DNA of 20,419 nucleotides. Origin: a virus. The notes under the pieces are model-generated. The model worked only from the letters and a program-made list of their open reading frames with translations, was not told the DNA's origin and searched no databases. This document shows, one piece after another, positions 5,850 through 14,228 of this stretch. How positions within the stretch are numbered: the stretch's first letter is position 1; the number at the start of each line of letters is the position of its first letter. The DNA lies in the IMG/VR virus record IMGVR_UViG_3300030331_001645, positions 1-20,419 of that record. One strand, written 5' to 3'. A program made the position numbers and the translations under genes.

Positions 5850-8800
5850 CTAGGAACCGCGCCCAAATCCGACAGCGGTATATCTAAAATTCCTATCAAC
5901 AAAACTTGAACCATTTTTAACATCTATATCAAAGCCGCTTCCGGTAATGTTGTGAAGGCTGAAAAAATCCCCGCTTTCCATATTTTCAAGAATAATTCCA
6001 ATTGTTGGAAGATGTGCTGTTGTTGACCCGCCAAGTTCAGAAGTACCCGTAAAAAAGGTATTTATGAAAGAAACCGATTTGCGAGAAGTCCCTGAAGCAA
6101 TAACGGCTGTCGGCGACTCTGTTCTTCTTATTAAATTTGCAGAATATCCAAGTTCTTTGATTAAAATACTTTGTGCAGGGTCATCGCTTGTTAATTGTGT
6201 TCTAAATTTAAAACCTCTACCGATAAAAGTTCCATTTGCCATCGGCTCAAATGGTGTGAAATTAGCCCCGTAAGTGCAATTTCCGCTTGTTGTCTGACTT
6301 GTAGTTCCTGTCAAAACAAAATCATTTACACTTCCTGTACTTTGAATAACGTATTCGCCATCAATACCTGTTCCGCTAGTAAAATCAACAACAATAACAT
6401 TTCCCGCTACATAGCCGTGATTTGCTTTTGTTATTACAATTTGTGTTCCAGTTTGGGCGTAGGTTGCCGAAACCGATAAGTCAGGGTCTAAATCTGTTAT
6501 TGCAACAAGTAGCTTTGCGTTTGTATCAAAGGCCGTTTGAGCGTCAATATCTGTCCAAACATCAATTAAAGCTGTTCTTGAATCAATTAAATCATTAGGA
6601 TAAAAAGATTCTGTAACCATATGACGGGTCAGATTCACGACTTGTTTTGCGCCAAAATCAACATTACTTACAAAATCATATTTACCAGAAGAAGCAATAT
6701 CGCCAAGAAAATCAATTGAAGATAAAGAATCAATTAAACCTACGGAATCAAGCTCAGTCGTTGACCCAAGCACTAGGCCACTTAAATTTGAATCAAAAAA
6801 TGTATTTGTTTTTGCACCATTAAAAGGTGTTGCGTCAGTATCTTCTCTATCTGTAAGAATTGCAAGTTTGGGTACCGCATCAGGGATTGTAACAACAACT
6901 GAAGTTTCGCCAGAACTAAGACGTCCGCCGTCATCGCGGAATTTGAGAATATATTCCCCTTCAATAGCGGGGACAAGTGTTTCTGATACGTTACCCGGTA
7001 GGGCGGGAATAATATCAACAGAATTTGTAAAAGTGCCTGTTCCATCCGTCAAATTACTGTGCCTGACTACAATGTTGCCGCCGTGGGTCACGTCAACGTC
7101 TGTTGCTTTATCAAAGCGTAATCTTACAAATTGATCGTTTACAGGTTCAACAGTTACATTTGAAACGTCTTGTGGAAGTGCAGTTTTTCCAACAGCTTCA
7201 AAAGTAAGGTCATTTGAAGTTGCTGAAAGTTGCCCGTTTACGTTGTAGCTAAAAACTTGAAATTCATAAGTTCCAAGCTGACTATTCATTATTTGAAAAT
7301 CAGGTCTTGAAACTCTTTCTGTGAAATAGTTACCATTTTCAAAACGATAATTAACTTGATACTCAATGACACCGACTATTGGCTGCCAACTTAAAAATAT
7401 TTTTGATACGGCCTGATTGTTAATCGGAACGATTGTTTCAACGGCTGAAAGATTAGAAGGCGGCGGCTGTAGCTCATTTAATTTTGAAACTGTTCTTGTT
7501 GGTAAAGATGCCCCATCTTCAATAAATGCGTATTTTTCATTTATGTAAGATAAAGCTGTAATTGTATAATTTGTTGAATCTGTTTCTTCAACTGTTATTA
7601 CTCTAAATTTTTGCGCTTCAACTGTTGAATTTTGAATTAAATAGATTGTGTTTGCATTTGGCGTCTGTGAAAATGCTTCAGAAACAGTAACAACGCCATT
7701 TGTAATATCTGAAATATCTTTTGTCTCAACTGTGCCATCAGGCAAAATCAGAGATAAAGTCGGACTGTTTGTTGTGGGTAAATCTGTATTTTCTGTATCG
7801 TCAACTGTAACAACTGTTGTTGAAGTAACGCTTTTAAGTCTTCCTGAACGCCTAACACCCGCGCGAACAGGGTCATTGATACTAATAACAGCGCCCGGCC
7901 TACACATCAAACCGCCTTCCATTGATGTAGTAAATGTCACTAATTCACTTTCATTTGCTTCTGAAAATGCAATTGCTTTTGCCAATCTTTGCGCTTGACC
8001 CCGCGATGTACACGCGAAACCTTTTACTTGCTTAACGACAGTTCCAATCTTTGCTGAAAGTGTGGTATTTTCAAAAACTTCGTAATCTATATCTTGCGAA
8101 TCCATATTGTAATAACTGACAGATATTACAGAATGTCTTTGCTTCAGACTTGAACCTGAATAATTGAAACCATCACTTGAAATATTGGCGAGTGAGAAAA
8201 GGAAAGAAGAATCTTTTGGGGAATCTTGAGCAAGTAAAATACTACCTGTTGACCATATCGGCATACAACGCATGACACCCGCAAGTTCATTTATTAAATC
8301 AAACGCGGAACTTGAAGATTGAATATTTACGTTACATGAGAAGCGCGCCTCCTGTCCGCCAAAACCGTCATCAACAAGAGTGTTTGCAAATTTTGATGCG
8401 GTTACAAAAGAAAACAAGTCAAGGTTTGAATCTGCAATATGCGTTCCAAATCCATATCTTTCTGTTGTCAAAAGATCAAGCAAAATCATCGAAGGGCATG
8501 AACACCAAGTCGCGGCCTGAAAAGTACCTCCAAATATATAGCCGTCAGGATAAACAATCCGGCCTGTTGCAGAATCAACAGTTGGCGTTCCTGAACTAGA
8601 AGCGCCTGCGCCCGGAATCCTTACTTTGATACCGCGGATACGGAATTTACGGCGTGGAATTGAACTGAACTGTTGAGAATCAAGCCTTATTGCGTTATAT
8701 GCTGAGTTTGCATAAGTACTTGCATCATCAATTATTTCTGCAAAACTGGCAAATTGAAAAGAATCTATTAAAGATGAATCTGTTGAATCTGCGGTAACTC

Positions 8801-9461
8801 TTATAACTCTTATATCAACGGGAAAAGAACCTGTGATTTTTACTGAATAATCTTTTTGATATGCGTCAGCGGTTCGACCTGTAATCGTATCTGTAATTAC
8901 ATCTGTAAAACCTCCTGAATTATATTGAACAGCGACTTTCAATTGAACAGTAGAGCCTAAAAGATCACCATCTGTTGTTGCTTTTTGTATCTGCGGAAAA
9001 CTGACAGTTACTTTTACCCGATCAACATTTGTATTTGTAATCTGTCTTGTAACTGGCGCTGAAGTTGTAACTGTTACACCGACAGGCGTGATTGAAGAAG
9101 AACTTTCAATTCCATCAACTTTTGTCTGGTTTGCAGTTCCAAAACGCGGTGTAAAAGTAACATTCTGAAAATTAAAATCTGAATCCGCAGGGTTTGATGA
9201 ATTTGCAGATGCTTGCAAAACAGGGGTATCATTTAGAAAGACGTCCTTTAAATACGCGTTGACATAAGCGGCTGAAGTGCGATCTGTTATACCTTCTTTT
9301 GAAGCGGTTGCAGAACCTTCAATCTCTCCTTCTGATATAAGGTCAAGGAAAGTCGCAAACTGTTTACTGTGAAGCGTGTCAGGGGTTCTTGTCGGTTGTC
9401 TTGGGGGCGGTGGCGAACCTCCACCACCTGAACCGCGAATAATTTTTCTTTTATCGGTCAT
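5850..9461 (-). CDS. J: Tail tip / host specificity protein J-like, 1203 aa
   Basis: The largest gene of the window encodes the central tail-tip protein that organises the distal end of a siphovirus tail. The N-terminus has a Gly/Pro linker (GSGGGGSPPPPRQPTRTPDT) followed by FATFLDLISEGEIEG, characteristic of lambda gpJ relatives. The hub region runs to about residue 650. A fibronectin-III-like domain spans roughly 663-755 (PPPSNLSAVE ... YEFQVFSYNVNG), then a second beta-sandwich to about 860. A beta-rich module at residues 999-1064 is homologous to one inserted in the M-like protein. The length is close to lambda gpJ (1132 aa). The start forms an ATGA overlap with the I-like gene. The symbol reflects lambda correspondence. 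Confidence 0.92.
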   Translation of the reverse strand: MTDKRKIIRGSGGGGSPPPPRQPTRTPDTLHSKQFATFLDLISEGEIEGSATASKEGITDRTSAAYVNAYLKDVFLNDTPVLQASANSSNPADSDFNFQNVTFTPRFGTANQTKVDGIESSSSITPVGVTVTTSAPVTRQITNTNVDRVKVTVSFPQIQKATTDGDLLGSTVQLKVAVQYNSGGFTDVITDTITGRTADAYQKDYSVKITGSFPVDIRVIRVTADSTDSSLIDSFQFASFAEIIDDASTYANSAYNAIRLDSQQFSSIPRRKFRIRGIKVRIPGAGASSSGTPTVDSATGRIVYPDGYIFGGTFQAATWCSCPSMILLDLLTTERYGFGTHIADSNLDLFSFVTASKFANTLVDDGFGGQEARFSCNVNIQSSSSAFDLINELAGVMRCMPIWSTGSILLAQDSPKDSSFLFSLANISSDGFNYSGSSLKQRHSVISVSYYNMDSQDIDYEVFENTTLSAKIGTVVKQVKGFACTSRGQAQRLAKAIAFSEANESELVTFTTSMEGGLMCRPGAVISINDPVRAGVRRSGRLKSVTSTTVVTVDDTENTDLPTTNSPTLSLILPDGTVETKDISDITNGVVTVSEAFSQTPNANTIYLIQNSTVEAQKFRVITVEETDSTNYTITALSYINEKYAFIEDGASLPTRTVSKLNELQPPPSNLSAVETIVPINNQAVSKIFLSWQPIVGVIEYQVNYRFENGNYFTERVSRPDFQIMNSQLGTYEFQVFSYNVNGQLSATSNDLTFEAVGKTALPQDVSNVTVEPVNDQFVRLRFDKATDVDVTHGGNIVVRHSNLTDGTGTFTNSVDIIPALPGNVSETLVPAIEGEYILKFRDDGGRLSSGETSVVVTIPDAVPKLAILTDREDTDATPFNGAKTNTFFDSNLSGLVLGSTTELDSVGLIDSLSSIDFLGDIASSGKYDFVSNVDFGAKQVVNLTRHMVTESFYPNDLIDSRTALIDVWTDIDAQTAFDTNAKLLVAITDLDPDLSVSATYAQTGTQIVITKANHGYVAGNVIVVDFTSGTGIDGEYVIQSTGSVNDFVLTGTTSQTTSGNCTYGANFTPFEPMANGTFIGRGFKFRTQLTSDDPAQSILIKELGYSANLIRRTESPTAVIASGTSRKSVSFINTFFTGTSELGGSTTAHLPTIGIILENMESGDFFSLHNITGSGFDIDVKNGSSFVDRNFRYTAVGFGRGS

Positions 9462-10105
9462 GCTTGAACTTGCTCCGTATCAATTCCTCCAGAAATAACA
9501 ACTGAACCTGTAAAAATCTCGCCGTAGACAATAGGAACTGGCGTTCCAGCTCGGCTTGTTTGTTGCGTTCCTGAAAAGCTGAACGACAAACGCGGGTCTT
9601 GTTCACTTGAAAATTCAGGCATTTTTGGCGTAGGAAATAGCATCCCACTTACGCCGCTAAGAACTAAACTTGCACCGATAAGACCAAGAGCCGCCGAACC
9701 ATATGCCCCTGCCGCATATAAACCTGTTGCACCTATTAAACCACCTCCGCCTGCTAATCCCGCACCTGAACCGCCTGCAAAAAGCCCCGCACCCATCGGC
9801 GTAAATGATAAACCGATCAAGGCCACTCCAAGAAGCACTTTTCCGAAATTACCCCCCGAACCTGAAATAACAGGTACAAAAGATATATCTGATTTACCAA
9901 TAGGATTGTGTAGCTCGTCCGCACCAATTTCCTCCTCATTAGTTATGACTTTATAATATCTATTTGCCATATGACTTTCCAGTTGTGGAAAATTATTTAT
10001 AAGAAAACTTACGGCTTGGGCTACATTAGAAACATTTATATCTTCAAACTCTTTATGACCGACTTGTTTTGCCAGTTCTCCATATAGCTTAATTTTACGA
10101 AGCAT
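9458..10105 (-). CDS. I: Tail assembly protein I-like, 215 aa
   Basis: The first ~75 residues form a ubiquitin-like beta-grasp (MLRKIKLYGELAKQVGHKEF ... AVSFLINNF ... FVPVISG). A long Gly/Ala/Leu-rich hydrophobic stretch follows (residues ~80-160). The protein ends with a conserved tail, PRLSFSFSGTQQTSRAGTPV and then PIVYGEIFTGSVVISGGIDTE. This is the architecture of lambda gpI, needed for tail tip assembly and absent from the mature lambda tail. It overlaps the K-like gene upstream by 11 bases and the J-like gene downstream by an ATGA. Position and domain order make the assignment strong; its exact action is not known even in lambda. Confidence 0.85.
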   Translation of the reverse strand: MLRKIKLYGELAKQVGHKEFEDINVSNVAQAVSFLINNFPQLESHMANRYYKVITNEEEIGADELHNPIGKSDISFVPVISGSGGNFGKVLLGVALIGLSFTPMGAGLFAGGSGAGLAGGGGLIGATGLYAAGAYGSAALGLIGASLVLSGVSGMLFPTPKMPEFSSEQDPRLSFSFSGTQQTSRAGTPVPIVYGEIFTGSVVISGGIDTEQVQA

Positions 10106-10796
10106 AACGCAACCTCATTCCTGTGCATTTTAACAACCAAGGGTTGTATGGCTCTCTACAAGATAGTCTATCTCTTAAATGATGTATTACATCGCCATCT
10201 ACAAAAATCGCCACATGATTCAATCCGACAACCCCAATTGACATAAATAATAAATCGTTATTTTTTAATTTTTCGTTATTTTTTAATTCAACAAATCCTG
10301 TATCTTTCGCGCATCTTTCAAACATCGGGTCAGCTTGAAATTCTTCAGGTGTTGTTGGCCTTTCCCAATCTCTAAGTTCTATATTTAATTTCTCTTTATA
10401 ATATCTGCGAACAAGTGACCAACAATCAGAAACACCCCAAACCCAAGGCAAGCCGATCATATCTGGTTCATATCCTGATGGCGCATATTCGCCCCATGTT
10501 TCCGTTTTAGGGTTGACAATATACCAAGGTAAATTTGATTGCTCACAGCTTATTTTATCGGCTTCTGAAGCGACAGGCGGTGTTGTCGGGTGTGAATGTA
10601 CTATTCCAATAATTTCTCCAAGAGAATCCCCCGCAACGAAATCTTCTGGATTCATTATGAAACATTGATGCGAAGTAATTGCTAAATTTTGACAAGGAAA
10701 ATATTTTTCTTTTCCGCGAATATTTAACAAAAGACCGCAAGATTCTTTCGGGTCTTGTTCTTTGGCATGAAGCAATGCGTCAGCCTTCCAAGTCAT
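10095..10796 (-). CDS. K: Tail tip protein K-like: JAMM peptidase plus NlpC/P60 domain, 233 aa
   Basis: Two hydrolase domains are readable. The first is an Mov34/JAMM metalloprotease: E18 in KESCGLLL, then H67-S-H69 and S77-x2-D80 in HSHPTTPPVASEAD, a complete zinc-binding set. The second is an NlpC/P60 cysteine peptidase: nucleophile C125 in WGVSDCWSLV and H194 in NHVAIF. Lambda gpK has the same pairing and acts in tail tip assembly, possibly with peptidoglycan cleavage. The longer frame begins at 10838, but ATG 10796 is preferred because it forms an ATGA overlap with the L-like stop and matches the family N-terminus (TWKADALLHAKEQDPKESCG). The linker (LKNNEKLKNND) is coded by a short tandem duplication. 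Confidence 0.9.
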   Translation of the reverse strand: MTWKADALLHAKEQDPKESCGLLLNIRGKEKYFPCQNLAITSHQCFIMNPEDFVAGDSLGEIIGIVHSHPTTPPVASEADKISCEQSNLPWYIVNPKTETWGEYAPSGYEPDMIGLPWVWGVSDCWSLVRRYYKEKLNIELRDWERPTTPEEFQADPMFERCAKDTGFVELKNNEKLKNNDLLFMSIGVVGLNHVAIFVDGDVIHHLRDRLSCREPYNPWLLKCTGMRLRYAS

Positions 10797-11371
10797 CCTG
10801 AAATCAATCCAATACTTGGAAATTCTGCACGGGTGCATTGACGTTTAGGCGCTCGAACTCCCGCCATATCAAAAACCGCCGCAAGTTCAAAAGATACAAC
10901 AGTTCGATTTTCTGCCGATTTTCTGTCAATAATGTAAATTTCTTGGGGAAATTCTGCCGTGTTGTCTGGGGTTCCATATGGGTTTACATTGCTTGGAAAA
11001 TTAGCGGCATCAATAAATTTTGCTTGTGTTCTTATCCTTTTAACAGTTGCGCCTGTCAAATCGTTTCCTGTAGTTATTGCGTTAACTGTAAGAAGTATTG
11101 CTGAAAGTGTTCCAAGAGCATTTGAAAAAGTAAGCGTTGGGCGTGGAAGTTGGCCTTTTCCATATTGAAAACCTTCTGCCTGAACAGGAAATCTTGTATA
11201 TGCGTTACCCTGCCAAATTATTTCGCCGTTATCTTTCAAACTTGTTCCCGCATGAAAACGAAAAGTTGTTGTTGCGCCATGTAGTGAATTATCAAGTGTT
11301 AAAGTAAAAAGTTCAATTACCGCTGATGGGTTAACTTTCTGTAAATCACTTACAATTTTATCTGAACTCAC
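10793..11371 (-). CDS. L: Minor tail protein L-like, 192 aa
   Basis: The core matches the lambda gpL family: IELFTLTL near the start, WQGNAYTRFPVQAEGF, a GQLPRPTLTFSNALGTLSA block, and EFPQEIYIIDRKSAENRTVV with VSFELAA. The family sits between the M and J proteins at the tail tip. The start is GTG 11371, forming GTGA with the M-like stop. In lambda gpL a C-terminal region with four cysteines holds an iron-sulfur cluster; here the protein stops soon after APKRQCTRAEFPSIGLISG and contains just one cysteine, so cluster binding appears lost or never present. The length (192 aa) is shorter than lambda gpL (232 aa), consistent with a missing C-terminal region. Confidence 0.85.
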   Translation of the reverse strand: MSSDKIVSDLQKVNPSAVIELFTLTLDNSLHGATTTFRFHAGTSLKDNGEIIWQGNAYTRFPVQAEGFQYGKGQLPRPTLTFSNALGTLSAILLTVNAITTGNDLTGATVKRIRTQAKFIDAANFPSNVNPYGTPDNTAEFPQEIYIIDRKSAENRTVVSFELAAVFDMAGVRAPKRQCTRAEFPSIGLISG

Positions 11372-11937
11372 GGCTCGAACACCTGTCTAAATGTAGCGCT
11401 GATTGATGCCCTGTTGTTATATGGAATAGATTTTGACCAACTTTCGCAAACAAATAATTTTGCACCTGAAAGAGTGATTGAAACATTTCCGCTGTTTGTT
11501 GCACTTGAAGCGGCTGTAACTGTAAAAGTGTTTGCGTCAACCGCTGTTGCAACTGTAAAAGAACCATCAGTTGCAGACCCTGATGTGTAGTCGATTGTCA
11601 AAACATCGCCTATTGCAACACCATGATTTGAAATTGTAATTGTAACTGTTGTTCCTGATTGTGAATAAGTTCCTGTTTTTGTAAATCCTTCACCGGGCGG
11701 TGTAAATGTAAAACTTTCTTGATCGTTTGCACGGCTATCAAGAAAAGCTTCGACAACATCTGATTCTGTTTCGCTTAATTCAAAATTAACATTATAGACT
11801 TTCGGGTTTTGATTGCTTGCCAAGCCAAAAAATATTCTTTGTTCAAATCCATCTGCAAATCTTACTGTGCGAACAGCGGGCGCAGACTTCTTTGAAAAAC
11901 CTTGATATGTAGGTGTGACGCTTGGAAAGGTTGCCAT
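11368..11937 (-). CDS. M: Minor tail protein M-like with inserted beta module, 189 aa
   Basis: Residues 1-85 (FADGFEQRIFFGLASNQNPK and then VYNVNFELSETESDVVEAFL, FTFTPPGEG) and 158-189 (GAKLFVCESWSKSI ... ISATFRQVFEP) together make a standard lambda gpM-like tail tip protein. Between them residues ~88-155 form an extra beta-rich module (TYSQSGTTVTITISNHG ... GDVLTIDYTSGSATDG ... NTFTV ... NSGNVSI), clearly related to residues 999-1064 of the J-like protein. Lambda gpM is 109 aa, so the extra ~80 residues equal the insert. It starts one base after the tape measure stop, with GGGAGG inside the tape measure end serving as a distant ribosome-binding site. Role: links the tape measure/tube end to the L and J proteins. 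Confidence 0.88.
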   Translation of the reverse strand: MATFPSVTPTYQGFSKKSAPAVRTVRFADGFEQRIFFGLASNQNPKVYNVNFELSETESDVVEAFLDSRANDQESFTFTPPGEGFTKTGTYSQSGTTVTITISNHGVAIGDVLTIDYTSGSATDGSFTVATAVDANTFTVTAASSATNSGNVSITLSGAKLFVCESWSKSIPYNNRASISATFRQVFEP

Positions 11938-11938
11938 T

Positions 11939-14011
11939 TTAAGTTGCTAATAAACCTCCCGGCCTTTTTTGTTTTATTAATTCTGATTGTATCGCCGAAG
12001 CAAGAGCAACGCCAAGTTCTTTCCCGCGATTTTCATTTGCATCTGATTGCATACCTTCAGCCGATACATTCACATTTATATTATTTACAATACCGCCGCC
12101 GCCAATTTGATTATTTGGGATAATAGTTCCCGCAGAACGAGGAACAAATATTTCCGGCCCTCGCTCGCCTACAATCGAAGGCTTTCCAACAGGCGGCCTT
12201 CCTCCATTTGCAAACCCTAAGAATGAGCCAAATTTAGTTCCACCTAATAAGCCTGTAAGAGCCATTTGAACTCCAAGTCTTAACAAGGACGATGCAAGAT
12301 CATTAATAATTGATTTAGCCGCTTCTCCAAGAGTTCTGGTTCCCTCTATAGCACCGACTAGAGCATCAGTAATACCTGTTCCAATGTCTTCTCCAATCTT
12401 TTTAAAGGCATCATTTAATTTTTTTGCTTCTTCTGCATTTCTTTTAATTTGTTCCCCTTTAAGTTTGTGCTGTAAATTTTGCTCTTGTAAAAGTTTTAAC
12501 TCTTCTAATTGTTTGCCTTCAAACTGTTCTTCAAGTTCTTTAATAGCTAGTTCATGCTCTTTTCTAATCTTTGCTTCTTCAGTAAGTTCTTTTGAAATTG
12601 TATTATTTTTTTGCAAGGAAGCATTTGAATCTGTCAAATTTTTCTTTATCGTTTCGAATTCTTTGCTCAAATCTCTAAGTTTTGCATCTTCTAAACCTAG
12701 TTTTAATTTTTCAACTTCTTCATTTGCTTTTACAATATCTCTTTCAATTGCGAGTTTGGTTCCGCGATCACTTCTGTTTGTTCCTAAACCTTGAAGACTT
12801 TCCTCTAATTTTTTAATTTTTTCTTCTGTTTCTTCAATATTTCTTGTTATTTCAGCCGCGCTTCCTTGTTCCAAAAGATCATTGAATTTTTTTTGTTCTG
12901 AATTTGCTTTCATCAAAGCGGCGGCAACAAACCCAAGTCCAATGACCAAAAGACCGATTCCAGTTTTTGCAATAGCAATTTTAAATGCTGTAGCGGCGGC
13001 GGTAGCCGTGGCAAATCCCGCTGAAGTCGCCGCAAGTGTAGCTTTATAAGCGACAAGACTTCCAAGTGATACTCTTGACGCAACAGTTATTCCAATAAAT
13101 CCCGCTTTCAATGCCGTTATTTGTGCCGCAACAATAGGAACAACAACTGCAATTCCTTTTATAGCCGCCGCAATTCCAATAAATGTAAATGTAACTGTTC
13201 CCGCTTCACTATCAACAAAACTGACAACTCCTTCAATTAATGCTGTCAAACCTTTAGTTGCTTTAAGAACTACAGGTAATAATTTATCGCCAAGTGTTAA
13301 TTGAAGTTCAAGGACAGCGTTGTTAAATGATTTAAATACTTCTGCGGGCGAAGCGTCCATGATCGCACCAATTTTGTCTGCGCCTTCATCCGCTGATTTT
13401 GCTAAAGCTCTCAAAATGATGTCAGATTTGAGCAATCCTTTTGACGCAAAATCTTTTAATTTACCTGAAGCAATTCCAGTTTCGTCTGATATGGCTTTTA
13501 ATAGTTGCGGAACCTGTTCTGCGATACTTCTAAATTCATCCCCTTGTAGACGCCCAGAACCTAAACCTTGCGCTAGTTGAGTAAATGCCGCGCTCGCTTC
13601 AGTTGCGTTTAATCCCGCTAATTTTGCAATCGTGTTAAAACCTATAAAAGTAGTTTCGATATCTTTTAATCCGATACCTAGCGGTCTCAATCTTGCAAAA
13701 ATATCTGTTACACCTTTTGTTGCTTCAACTATTGATAAATTAAACCTATCTTGCGCTTTTCTAACTAATTCTTGCGCTCCTGCAAATTCTCCAAATTCTG
13801 ACGTCAAAACTTTCATTCTTAATTGTAAAGCCTGAAAATTTGAAGCCGTATTAACAGCTTGTCTTGCAACCGCCGTGAAAGCAACACCCGCAAATGCGGC
13901 CTTAAGTTTTCCTAAATTATTTTGTAACCCTGTTGATTGCGCCTGTACACCTTTTAATGCTCTTGTGGCCTGCGAAGCATCAACTGTAAGTTTTACATTA
14001 GCCTGTGCCAC
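11939..14011 (-). CDS. H: Tail tape measure protein, 690 aa
   Basis: This protein spans the tail lumen, sets tail length and is ejected with DNA. The N-terminal ~200 residues contain the tape-measure domain (FQALQLRMKVLTSEFGEF, then FTQLAQGLGSGRLQGDEFRS and IAEQVPQLLKAISDETGI). Hydrophobic, potentially membrane-inserting stretches follow at about 265-370, a charged coiled coil at about 375-530 (many E/K heptads), and a Gly-rich end with FANGGRPPVGKPSIVGERGP then EIFVPRSAGTIIPN, as in lambda gpH. Using the known ~1.5 angstrom per residue relation, 690 residues predict a tail of roughly 100 nm. Start GTG at 14011 with AAAAGG upstream; it follows the chaperone frameshift gene, the usual place. 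H is used by lambda analogy. Confidence 0.95.
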   Translation of the reverse strand: MAQANVKLTVDASQATRALKGVQAQSTGLQNNLGKLKAAFAGVAFTAVARQAVNTASNFQALQLRMKVLTSEFGEFAGAQELVRKAQDRFNLSIVEATKGVTDIFARLRPLGIGLKDIETTFIGFNTIAKLAGLNATEASAAFTQLAQGLGSGRLQGDEFRSIAEQVPQLLKAISDETGIASGKLKDFASKGLLKSDIILRALAKSADEGADKIGAIMDASPAEVFKSFNNAVLELQLTLGDKLLPVVLKATKGLTALIEGVVSFVDSEAGTVTFTFIGIAAAIKGIAVVVPIVAAQITALKAGFIGITVASRVSLGSLVAYKATLAATSAGFATATAAATAFKIAIAKTGIGLLVIGLGFVAAALMKANSEQKKFNDLLEQGSAAEITRNIEETEEKIKKLEESLQGLGTNRSDRGTKLAIERDIVKANEEVEKLKLGLEDAKLRDLSKEFETIKKNLTDSNASLQKNNTISKELTEEAKIRKEHELAIKELEEQFEGKQLEELKLLQEQNLQHKLKGEQIKRNAEEAKKLNDAFKKIGEDIGTGITDALVGAIEGTRTLGEAAKSIINDLASSLLRLGVQMALTGLLGGTKFGSFLGFANGGRPPVGKPSIVGERGPEIFVPRSAGTIIPNNQIGGGGIVNNINVNVSAEGMQSDANENRGKELGVALASAIQSELIKQKRPGGLLAT

Positions 14012-14029
14012 AAATTAACAAAACCTTTT

Positions 14030-14042
14030 CTTATATATTACC
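14030..14042 (-). promoter_or_regulatory. AT-rich promoter-like element before tape measure gene (weak copy)
   Basis: The minus strand reads AAGGTAATATATAAGAAAAGG here. GGTAATATATAA matches most of the elements found ahead of the capsid gene (GGGTTAATATATAAATA) and the major tail gene, but the final AAATA is degenerate (AAGAA). It overlaps the last codons of the chaperone frameshift extension. Weakest of the three. Confidence 0.3.
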
Positions 14043-14220
14043 TTCTATTTGCTCTTTGGCGATTTAATTCTCTTTTTTCTCTTTCATTCTTAACTTCATA
14101 ATATGCAGCCCAATATATTAGTTCTTCTTCTGTAATCAAAGAACGTAATTCTTGAATTGTTTTGCCTAATTCTGTTGCGAGAAAAAATTCAAAATTTATC
14201 CAATTATCTCGCGATATTAT
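14038..14220 (-). CDS. T: Tail assembly chaperone -1 frameshift extension (T-like), 60 aa
   Basis: This frame has no plausible start codon of its own and is open from the slippery A-run to a TAA at 14038-14040. It encodes IISRDNWINFEFFLATELGK, then TIQELRSLITEEELIYWAAY and a charged, Arg/Lys-rich end. The segment LRSLITEEELIYWAAYYE is typical of the second half of phage tail chaperone fusions (lambda gpT-like, with a Trp/Tyr-rich helix). Joined by a -1 shift to the upstream 115-aa protein it gives a ~175-aa fusion. In lambda the gpG and gpGT proteins bind the tape measure and recruit tube subunits; the gene order major tail, chaperone, tape measure is preserved here. The frameshift is inferred from sequence. 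Confidence 0.85.
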   Translation of the reverse strand: MISRDNWINFEFFLATELGKTIQELRSLITEEELIYWAAYYEVKNEREKRELNRQRANRR

Positions 14221-14228
14221 TTTTTTGC
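14217..14228 (-). other. Programmed -1 ribosomal frameshift site (GC AAAAAAA TAA)
   Basis: On the minus strand the sequence is GCA AAA AAA TAA: a heptamer A AAA AAA directly followed by the zero-frame stop. A tandem slip back by one base keeps both lysine tRNAs paired and opens the 60-codon extension (next codons ATA ATA TCG). The position at the end of the chaperone gene is the same as in lambda G/GT and many other siphoviruses. Confidence 0.82.

Noticed and set aside
10797-10838. Upstream start extending the K-like protein by 14 residues
   Set aside because: ATG 10796 forms the ATGA overlap seen throughout the operon, and the family N-terminus begins there.
12384-12794. 136-aa Ser/Phe/Cys-rich plus-strand frame inside the tape measure gene
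   Set aside because: Antisense of the Glu/Lys coiled-coil region; composition is exactly what reverse-complemented GAA/AAA codons produce.
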